Shown piece after piece: positions 38,874-45,197 of a stretch of DNA of 64,000 nt. Every line of letters starts with the position of its first letter. Within the stretch, counting starts at the first letter, position 1. Origin of the DNA: Luminiphilus sp. (GTDB lineage: Bacteria > Pseudomonadota > Gammaproteobacteria > Pseudomonadales > Halieaceae); contig JAQWUD010000009.1 in assembly GCA_029242325.1 (NCBI GenBank), positions 1-64,000 on the forward strand, given 5' to 3'. Under the pieces are notes generated by a model, which worked only from the letters and a program-made list of their open reading frames with translations, did not search any database and was not told the DNA's origin. The position numbers were made by a program, and so were the translations under genes.

Positions 38874-40643
38874 TCAGGCATAACCGTAGCGCGCCATGTG
38901 GCTTCCCAGCTGAGCCCGCACCGTTTCCACCTCCTCTGGGCTGAGCGCGCGCTCGAAGCGGTTCTGCTCGGAGTGAACCCGCGTGAAGTCCGCTGAGGCC
39001 GCGTCAAACGGTTCACCTAGAAATGCCAGAATCGATTTCACCGAATCCTCTGGAGAGGTTGTCAGCACCTCGTACGTGAGGGTATGGAGGCGATCAGGCC
39101 AGGCCGTCTCGAACTCACGCACAATTGATACCGCCTCCAACCAGGTATTGATCGCTGCCTGCAGGCTATGCGGCCCCATGACCTTCCCGGCCTTGAGACT
39201 GGCCACGACGTTCAACGGGTGGCGCACAATATGAACAAACTTTGCTGCTGGGTAGACAGCACTCAAGAGCAGCATGCCGTATACGTTCTGGGGCGTCTTG
39301 TCGAACCAGCGCCCCGTCTTGATACCCTTCGCTTCGAAAAATAAGGCGGCATAGCCATCCTGCAGATCTCGCCGGCTCACAGCGTTACCAAGTAATTCGA
39401 GGTAACGTTCCTCGTCTACGCCATCTATTTTACGATGCGCTATGAGCGTCTCGTTGTGTCGCTGGATGTGATTAAAATCGCCCGTCGCAAAGGGGTGAGG
39501 CCATCGGAAGAGATGGGTTTCCTCGGGGCAGTGGAGGTCGGGCTGCTGCTTGAGCAGATCGCGCAACAGTGTGGTGCCAGAGCGGACACACCCTACTAGA
39601 AAAAAAGGCGGCGTTTTGGCATCCGCGAGCCTGGTATCAGTATCGCTGTTGCGCGAAGCGGGGCTCGAGCCTGGCGCCTGATCAGCCACCGGCATAGCCG
39701 CAGACAGGCTTTGGACCTGCGCGGCCCCGGACGGCGACGACGGCGCTACATCCTCACCTGGGGACGGGCCGTTTTTACCAAAACGCTGAGAGATGTTATC
39801 GGTGGGTTTGGTGCCCTCCACGGCTCCTGCCAAAATTAACTCAAGCGCTTCGGGTGTTTTCCAATGCTCTCCGCAAACAAAGCGGGGAATCGCCCATCGA
39901 TCACTCGCTGCGCTGAAGTAGTCACCCGCCGTTGAGAAGGCCGCCCTGAAGCGCGCCGCATGCGCGGGGAAAAATGTCTCGCGCAGATAGTCGTTCACGT
40001 GCCCATACGGATAGGCAAACAGGCGGCTGCGCTGCTCACCCAACTTGCCCTCCAGATAGTCCTCCGCACGGATAATCTGATCGCGTGCTCGCTCATCAGT
40101 GTCAATGCAAAAGAAATTCCCTGCCATACCGGGCACATCGGCGACCTCGGCGAGCGCAGGATGAGTATGGTTCCAGCTGTGGTTGCCAATATCAAGATGA
40201 CATCGGTCAACGGCCTCTTGCCACCAGTGGTCATGCCATTGGTCTCGCCCGGCAATGCACTCCACATCGAGGATGGCTCTGGCTTCGGGGGAGACAATGA
40301 CAAACGCCGTCGCCGGAACGCATTGCCATTCGGGTCGTGACGCCTCCGAGGCTTCTGCCAACAGCCTCGCAAAGCTTTTGAGAAGGCCAATGTGAGGATG
40401 ATAAAAGTCGGCAAAGTCATGGAGCACGCCGTCATCAAATGTCAGAGCGCATATTCGCTCACCAGACAGTTCCTCAAGCCGGCCTTCCAAAAAATAGGTC
40501 ACCAAGGTGGGGAGTCGCTCTACCCGGAAACCCGCCGATTTAATCAGGGCCAGGTCCTGCTCCAAGGCAACATGGTCATTATCTGCGTAGGAAGACCCTC
40601 TCGTATTGAGAGAGTGATAGGTCAGAATGGGGATGTGGGGCAA
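38874..40643 (-). CDS. Fused polysaccharide deacetylase - sulfotransferase
   Basis: The 589-residue protein joins two catalytic domains. Residues 1-275 form a NodB-type (CE4) deacetylase: ILTYHS near 6-11, the TFDDG motif at 68-72, His pair in GNHSWNHTHP (155 and 159) for the metal, and FAYPYG at 209-214. A low-complexity linker rich in Ser, Pro and Ala covers 278-343. Residues 346-589 form a PAPS-dependent sulfotransferase: 5'-phosphosulfate loop FFLVGCVRSGTTLLRDLL near 347-364 and 3'-phosphate motif FVHIVRHPLNVVASL near 469-483. No signal peptide is seen, so it should act in the cytoplasm. The start is TTG. The combination resembles, by analogy only, animal heparan N-deacetylase/N-sulfotransferases. 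Confidence 0.88.
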   Translation of the reverse strand: MPHIPILTYHSLNTRGSSYADNDHVALEQDLALIKSAGFRVERLPTLVTYFLEGRLEELSGERICALTFDDGVLHDFADFYHPHIGLLKSFARLLAEASEASRPEWQCVPATAFVIVSPEARAILDVECIAGRDQWHDHWWQEAVDRCHLDIGNHSWNHTHPALAEVADVPGMAGNFFCIDTDERARDQIIRAEDYLEGKLGEQRSRLFAYPYGHVNDYLRETFFPAHAARFRAAFSTAGDYFSAASDRWAIPRFVCGEHWKTPEALELILAGAVEGTKPTDNISQRFGKNGPSPGEDVAPSSPSGAAQVQSLSAAMPVADQAPGSSPASRNSDTDTRLADAKTPPFFLVGCVRSGTTLLRDLLKQQPDLHCPEETHLFRWPHPFATGDFNHIQRHNETLIAHRKIDGVDEERYLELLGNAVSRRDLQDGYAALFFEAKGIKTGRWFDKTPQNVYGMLLLSAVYPAAKFVHIVRHPLNVVASLKAGKVMGPHSLQAAINTWLEAVSIVREFETAWPDRLHTLTYEVLTTSPEDSVKSILAFLGEPFDAASADFTRVHSEQNRFERALSPEEVETVRAQLGSHMARYGYA

Positions 40644-40730
40644 GAGGCTTCCCGCGAGTAAACAAGTATTGGACAGAGTGTATAGGCAGAGACGTGGTGT
40701 CGCTAACCCAGAATGAGCAGGTCAGTCCCC

Positions 40731-41663
40731 TTAATCCGCGTCCGCCGCCTCATGTGTCTCGTAAGCCTCCAGAAACGCATTGATCAGCTCTGGCTCGTCA
40801 ATTGCTGCTATCTCTGCTTCGATTTCGGCGCGGAAATCTCCCAGCAACTCCTCTCTCAATCGGATTTGGGTGGACGCCTTGATTTCTTTGATCAGTGCCT
40901 CTTTAACGCGCTCAAACGGGAGTGTTTGCTCGTCTCTGCGGTCGATAAGCCTTATGAAATGGGCGCCAAAGCGGGTCATGATCGGGCCGGCGGTGTCTCC
41001 CGACTCTAAGAGATTAAAGGCAGCCTCCGAGAAGCTCGGTTGCATGCGTTGACGCGAAAAAAAGCCCAGATCACCACCATTTCTGGCCTTAGAGGGATCA
41101 TCAGAGTACTGATCGATGAGATCGCCAAAGTCGGTCCCACCCGCCAGTGCTTTCTGAACCGCTTCCACTTTTGATACAAAGGTAGTAAAAGGCACCCCGT
41201 CGATTGACACGAGGATGTGCTCTGCGCGCACCTCCTCTGGTGCAATGAGATCTACCCTGCGCTGAGCATATTCGACTTTAGCGAGGCCTTCCCAGTCAAC
41301 GTTTGCCATGCGTGCAGACATTTCATCGTCGAGAAAACGCTCTAGCAACGCTCTGCGATACAAGTCTTGCCGCAGGTACTCACGGTCGCCTTCTGAGACT
41401 AAATCGCTCCCTTCTACAAGGCTCATTACGCGCTTTAGCACGTAGAGATTTTGCAGCACACGAAATGTTGCCTGAGGCTTTGACAGCGATGCCTCGTAGG
41501 CGCCTGGGTTAGTGTGCCGAAGAGAATACGCAAATGCCTCCTCGAAGGTGATTTCAACATTCCTCTCGGAAAGGATCACCGTCTCCGCATGAGCCTCTAC
41601 CATTAAGTTTGATGCGAAGCCCGCCAGCACGGCAGAGAGCTTGGGGAGTATGCTCTTTGTCAT
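40731..41663 (-). CDS. Periplasmic parvulin-type peptidyl-prolyl isomerase
   Basis: The 310-residue protein has a signal-peptide-like N-terminus (ILPKLSAVLAGFASNLMVEAHA). Then comes a helical chaperone region and a PpiC/rotamase domain near residues 145-240 (VRAEHILVSIDGVPFTTFVS, SKARNGGDLGFFSRQRM, MTRFGAHFIRLIDRRDEQ). SurA- and PpiD-like proteins of this type fold exported proteins. The position beside two secreted-protein genes and the type II secretion operon makes a specific role in folding secreted proteins plausible. The acidic tail (AYETHEAADAD) is free of known motifs. Confidence 0.9.
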   Translation of the reverse strand: MTKSILPKLSAVLAGFASNLMVEAHAETVILSERNVEITFEEAFAYSLRHTNPGAYEASLSKPQATFRVLQNLYVLKRVMSLVEGSDLVSEGDREYLRQDLYRRALLERFLDDEMSARMANVDWEGLAKVEYAQRRVDLIAPEEVRAEHILVSIDGVPFTTFVSKVEAVQKALAGGTDFGDLIDQYSDDPSKARNGGDLGFFSRQRMQPSFSEAAFNLLESGDTAGPIMTRFGAHFIRLIDRRDEQTLPFERVKEALIKEIKASTQIRLREELLGDFRAEIEAEIAAIDEPELINAFLEAYETHEAADAD

Positions 41664-41702
41664 ATTTTCAATTATCGGTTATTTGATCAGCAGACTAGAT
41701 TG

Positions 41703-41724
41703 AAAAGGGCGCCAGATGGCGCCC
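41703..41724 (-). terminator. Intrinsic terminator after the Gly-rich secreted protein gene
   Basis: Minus strand GGGCGCC-ATCT-GGCGCCC followed by TTTTCAAT. It lies about 20 bases past the stop of the gene at 41743. Confidence 0.87.
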
Positions 41725-41742
41725 CCATGAACCGTAATGGGC

Positions 41743-42591
41743 TCAATAGCCTTTGATGCGTCGCGACACATCAAATTGATACTTTGCGGCAGATTTTTGC
41801 TTATTGGTATCGCTGCAAGTGCCACCGTAAAGCGGCTCATAACAGCGGGTCTCGAAGTTCACGTACAGGGTTCGAGATGCAGTACCCAGATCACACATTT
41901 CTCTCGCTAATGACGCGTCCTGAGTCCAATAATATTGGGTTTTCGCTTGCGCCCCATACCACTCGCACTTAGTTCCCTCAAGCACTGGCCCATGCGGAGT
42001 TTCGGAGAACCACATATGAAAAATATCTTCCGTCGCAGTGTTTCTTTTCCTTTCCCCAGTGGTGAGGTGAAGGTACCCATACCGCGTGTCTAATGCTTCG
42101 CTTCGTGAGGGAAGCGTGAAAGGAAGCACCTCTGTCAGTCCACTGCGAATCCAATAAGGCTTCTCGCCAGTGCCCGCTATCCAGGGGTCAAAATTTTGCT
42201 CTGCCTGGCAGTCAGCCTGCGAAGGGTCGTAGTCTGCACAATAACCCTCGGTAGGCACATCTCCCGCCGTGCCCCCTGAGCCACCGCTGTCACCGCCTGT
42301 GCCACCGCTATCACCACCCGTGCCACCGCTATCACCAGCCGTGCTACCAGCACCATCACCCAGCGTCACCGAAAACCCCTTGAGAACAAGAAAAACGTCA
42401 CCGTCTGAGGCAGTGGTCACCCTGACGTAGTCGCCCGATTGGATTTCCAATGGCGTCTTTTCGCCATTGTCATCGGTGATCGTCAACGTGGCTGCCGAGG
42501 CGCCGAGAGCGGCGAACAGGCCCCCTACAAACAAGACAGGCAGGCACCTGCGCACCAGTGGGCGAGAGTAAAATATAGAGCTAGAAAACAT
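41743..42591 (-). CDS. Secreted two-part protein with Gly/Ser/Asp tandem-repeat linker, unknown function
   Basis: No family is recognised. The start at 42591 (MFSSSIFYSRPLVRRCLPVL) is fixed by CGGAGG six bases upstream. An ATG 27 bases earlier lacks such a site. A signal peptide with cleavage after ALGASA leads to a small N-terminal domain (TLTITDDNGEKTPLEIQSGD...), then a linker of GGDSGGT repeats (near residues 93-120). A Cys-rich C-terminal domain follows, with eight or so cysteines (CADYDPSQADCQAEQ, KCEWYGAQAK, ETRCYEPLYGGTCSD), probably disulfide-bonded. It is monocistronic with its own terminator. Location next to gspEFG...D hints at type II secretion. Confidence 0.75.
   Translation of the reverse strand: MFSSSIFYSRPLVRRCLPVLFVGGLFAALGASAATLTITDDNGEKTPLEIQSGDYVRVTTASDGDVFLVLKGFSVTLGDGAGSTAGDSGGTGGDSGGTGGDSGGSGGTAGDVPTEGYCADYDPSQADCQAEQNFDPWIAGTGEKPYWIRSGLTEVLPFTLPSRSEALDTRYGYLHLTTGERKRNTATEDIFHMWFSETPHGPVLEGTKCEWYGAQAKTQYYWTQDASLAREMCDLGTASRTLYVNFETRCYEPLYGGTCSDTNKQKSAAKYQFDVSRRIKGY
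42278..42340. repeat. Three tandem copies of a 21-bp repeat
   Basis: Units start at 42278, 42299 and 42320. On the plus strand each is close to GTGCCACCGCTATCACCAC plus two bases, coding on the minus strand for GGDSGGT. It forms the flexible linker of the secreted protein at 41743-42591. Copy number could vary by slippage. Confidence 0.9.
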
Positions 42592-42597
42592 GGATGA

Positions 42598-42603
42598 CCT
42601 CCG
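42598..42603 (-). promoter_or_regulatory. Ribosome binding site deciding the start of the Gly-rich protein
   Basis: CGGAGG on the minus strand, six bases upstream of the ATG at 42589-42591. It argues for the shorter start that has a clean signal peptide. Confidence 0.8.
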
Positions 42604-42697
42604 GAAGTCCTTTTCCAAAAAAAAGCACTACGTATGTATGTTTGACGCCGCCGAGCTCAGAAAATTCCGTTCAGGCCCGAAAAACACGATTTTACTC

Positions 42698-42726
42698 AAA
42701 AAAAGAGGGGCCCTGAGGCCCCTCCC
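42698..42726 (-). terminator. Intrinsic terminator of the large acidic secreted protein gene
   Basis: Minus strand GAGGGGCC-TCAG-GGCCCCTC followed by seven T. It is a strong stem directly downstream of the gene at 42755. Confidence 0.93.
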
Positions 42727-42754
42727 TAAACTTCTTCACTAACAAACCAAACGA

Positions 42755-44299
42755 TCAGTCAGTGGAAGATGTTGCTACGCTGGTCTTGTGCTCCCAGCTC
42801 ATCTGGTAGTTAGCCAGAGCGCCACCAAGCGAACCATTCGAATACTCAGCTACCGCGAAACCGGTAACAGGCAGACCCGTGAGTTCGCCGGGGTTATCAT
42901 CAACTGTACCGGGCAGAACGCGTTCATTATCAACGGTGTTGTTAAGCCCTTCTTCAGTCAGGTCCAGCACTGCCCAACCCGCTGCCCAGCCGTCCACAAA
43001 TATTTGCGCACTTGCGAGGTTGCTTGAGCTGTTGGTTGCACTGGCTGCGCCAAAGTGGATGATGTTGGTCTCTGCACACAGTGCCCAGTCACCGACAGAT
43101 ACCGGATCTTCAGGATCAGGCGCAACTGAAGGAGAGAACGGAGGCGCATCGCTACCAGGCGTCACCGTGGGCGGTGCGTCCTGAGTGTCTTCCTCACGAT
43201 CATACCCAGTCATAGACACCGGCTGACACAGACCGAGAGCTGTAGCGGTGCCAGTGATCGAATCGGTGAGCGTGTTAGAAAACGGAGCATCAAACTCAAC
43301 ACCATTGAAGTGGTTGCTCTTGGTCGGCATGGTAACCACCCAGTCAGTCAACGCATTCAGTCCCGAATCAATGATGTAGTCGTTGGAGATTGACTCACTC
43401 ATGAATACCGCTGAAACCGTATCAGCAGGATTCGTCACACCACGAGTGTAAACCGTCTGTACGCCATCAACGTTGACGTTGGCTGTATCAGCCACCGCGG
43501 CGTCGTCAAAGTCAGGACGCGTGTCACCCGGAGGATAGTGCAACACAGAACCGGTGGAGCCGGCTGCTACCAGATCCTCGATCGCGACTGCGTCATAACC
43601 AAAGGCAGTCCCTTCGGCGACATTGATCACTGTAGCTACACCGTACAGACCACCGCCGCTCCAGGCCGCGTTGAAGTCAGTCGTACCCACGCTCGCATCA
43701 TCCGAGCCCGTGTCAACCAGCTCTGCGCTAGCTTCGCCGTACCAGGCGCCTTCGGCTCCTTCGACAACGGACCAGTTGGTAACGAGCTGTGCACAGTCAC
43801 CTGGCGTTCCGGCTGCGTGAAGAATATCCGCTGCAGTGTCTGAGTCCTCATCGATCTGACCCATTTCGATCACTTCGACGTAACCCATCTGTTCACGCGC
43901 TTCTTCAGCGCCCACTTCGTCCGCCCAGAGCAGATCGGTGAAGGGGACGTCTCCTGAGATAGCCGGGACAGTACAACTTGTGTCACCTGTGCGCAGTAAT
44001 GCACCATCACCGTCAGCCGTAATGGCAAAAGAGAAGTGATCCTGAGGCGACATGTACAGGTTGAAGTCAAGCGTCTCAAGAGACTCTTCGCCTTCAAGCA
44101 TTCGTACCTTGACAGCCTTGTATTGCGCGGTGGTATTCACAATGTGAATGTAGGTGTCGTTGCCACCCTGAGTCGAATAAAGCGGGAACACTAGTGCCTC
44201 ACCCGTATGCTCAGTATTGATATACATCTGAGCAGTCGCGAGGCTAGTCATTCCCGCTGCACTGGCCGCAACTGCTAGCGACAGTAGGTTCTTTTTCAT
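42755..44299 (-). CDS. Large acidic secreted surface-type protein (candidate S-layer or outer coat protein)
   Basis: The 514-residue protein has a textbook signal peptide (MKKNLLSLAVAASAAGM, cleaved after ATA or AQ), and AGGAGTG precedes the ATG. The mature part is very acidic, rich in Asp, Glu, Thr, Ser and Ala, with only a few Cys. The opening (YINTEHTGEALVFPLYSTQG, KVRMLEGEESLETLDFNLYM) resembles a family of secreted proteins I recall in marine gammaproteobacteria, some of which are S-layer components. That link is from memory and unconfirmed. Strong ribosome site and terminator suggest high expression. It sits between the Gly-rich protein and the type II secretion operon, so it may be a substrate. 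Confidence 0.72.
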   Translation of the reverse strand: MKKNLLSLAVAASAAGMTSLATAQMYINTEHTGEALVFPLYSTQGGNDTYIHIVNTTAQYKAVKVRMLEGEESLETLDFNLYMSPQDHFSFAITADGDGALLRTGDTSCTVPAISGDVPFTDLLWADEVGAEEAREQMGYVEVIEMGQIDEDSDTAADILHAAGTPGDCAQLVTNWSVVEGAEGAWYGEASAELVDTGSDDASVGTTDFNAAWSGGGLYGVATVINVAEGTAFGYDAVAIEDLVAAGSTGSVLHYPPGDTRPDFDDAAVADTANVNVDGVQTVYTRGVTNPADTVSAVFMSESISNDYIIDSGLNALTDWVVTMPTKSNHFNGVEFDAPFSNTLTDSITGTATALGLCQPVSMTGYDREEDTQDAPPTVTPGSDAPPFSPSVAPDPEDPVSVGDWALCAETNIIHFGAASATNSSSNLASAQIFVDGWAAGWAVLDLTEEGLNNTVDNERVLPGTVDDNPGELTGLPVTGFAVAEYSNGSLGGALANYQMSWEHKTSVATSSTD

Positions 44300-44333
44300 G
44301 AATCACTCCTAAAAAAGTTTTTCAAACGTTTGA

Positions 44334-44477
44334 TTATGCTGCTAAGTCAAGCAACTCCGAGCAACACCCAGCAGGGTAATCGCTCAGCTCGTCGGTCTTA
44401 CGAGTCGCGTGGCCACAGCAAACGCAGGACCGAAGCTCCTCTGACTTACCAACTCGGAGCAAAGTAGCATACACCAC
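44334..44477 (-). CDS. Small cysteine-rich protein (47 aa), possible zinc-binding microprotein
   Basis: A GTG at 44477 (or 44474), with GAGGAG at 44482-44487 four (or seven) bases upstream, opens a frame of 47 residues. The middle reads LRSCVCCGHATRKTDE and the end DYPAGCCSELLDLAA. This gives five cysteines and one histidine arranged C-x-C-C-x-H near residue 18-23 and C-C near 38-39, a layout that could bind zinc or iron. Nothing else is coded here, and it lies 35 bp upstream of the large secreted protein gene on the same strand, so it may be co-transcribed. No named family is recognised. Coding status rests on the ribosome site and the Cys pattern. Confidence 0.55.
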   Translation of the reverse strand: MVYATLLRVGKSEELRSCVCCGHATRKTDELSDYPAGCCSELLDLAA

Positions 44478-44481
44478 TGGG

Positions 44482-44487
44482 CTCCTC
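44482..44487 (-). promoter_or_regulatory. Ribosome binding site of the Cys-rich small protein
   Basis: GAGGAG on the minus strand, four bases before GTG 44477 and seven before GTG 44474. The second spacing is closer to ideal. Confidence 0.55.
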
Positions 44488-44775
44488 AAGCACCGTAAAA
44501 CTGTTTTTTTTCACACCCTTGCGCAACGCACTAGGTCGCAAAATCATTCAGATTTACTGTATTTAGCGTGGGTTAGACCCGCACTCAGAATATGACGATT
44601 GGGACGGTCGTTTTATTCCCAATATTTTACTTTCCTCTCAGCCTGCCGGCGAAACCCATCGCACACTCAGCTTTGGTAAGGGGTCTGAACAGATGTATCC
44701 GCTGCGGGATCCTAACAGCGACGCTCCTTGGTTGCGCCTGAGCTACCCCTGTAGTGTTGCTAAAGCGTTGCGTGC
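44488..44775. other. Intergenic stretch with an inverted repeat and no gene
   Basis: This stretch lies between the end of the lipoprotein gene and the small Cys-rich protein. ATTGGGA (44598-44604) and TCCCAAT (44617-44623) form a short inverted repeat without a T-run. An A/T-rich patch near 44500-44520 could hold the promoter for the downstream genes, but I see no boxes good enough to call. No tRNA, small protein or other feature was found. Confidence 0.5.
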
Positions 44776-45192
44776 TCACTGCCTGGGCTGGGTATACCAC
44801 ACTCCATCAACCGCTACCCAGGTCTCCCTCAGGGTGGTTGTCATGTCCTCTTTCATATTAAATCCCCGGTAGGTGGCCAGCACATCGACCTTGCACACGC
44901 CAAAATCATCTGCCGCATCACACTGGATATCCCCCAGGGCCGCGGATATCCACATATTGCGCCCGGCATAATTCTTTGAATAGAACCGTGCAGAGTGGGC
45001 TGACCGGTAAGCTGGATCGGTGTAACTGTAGATCGCATCAACATCATACTGCATTAACGCTTCTAGCCACGCCTCAGCCCGAACCCTTACTGCTTCCTCA
45101 GGAGGTTGAGGCACACTCGCACACGCCGTCATAAAAATGGCCAAACCGCCCAAAGAGAGGGCTGGCAGGCGTCTAAGAATCATTCGCACCAC
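44776..45192 (-). CDS. NTF2-like outer-membrane lipoprotein downstream of gspD
   Basis: The 138-residue protein has a lipoprotein signal (LGGLAIFMTACASVPQPP) with the lipid Cys near residue 25. A compact domain follows (AVRVRAEAWLEALMQYDVDA, YRSAHSARFYSKNY, LRETWVAVDGVWYTQP) whose pattern is that of NTF2/SnoaL-type folds. It is the last gene of the type II secretion operon, five bases after gspD. A lipoprotein in this position could act with the secretin, as pilotins do, but it does not resemble GspS or AspS pilotins. Both a GTG start (45192) and an ATG nine bases later are possible. Confidence 0.72.
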   Translation of the reverse strand: MVRMILRRLPALSLGGLAIFMTACASVPQPPEEAVRVRAEAWLEALMQYDVDAIYSYTDPAYRSAHSARFYSKNYAGRNMWISAALGDIQCDAADDFGVCKVDVLATYRGFNMKEDMTTTLRETWVAVDGVWYTQPRQ

Positions 45193-45197
45193 TTTAC

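Noticed and set aside
42278-42340. The 21-bp tandem repeats as a CRISPR array
   Set aside because: Units are contiguous with no spacers and are in frame with the Gly-rich linker of a gene.
44598-44623. Inverted repeat ATTGGGA/TCCCAAT as a terminator of the gsp operon
   Set aside because: No T-run follows on either strand and it lies about 150 bases past the last gene, so it is only mentioned in the intergenic entry.
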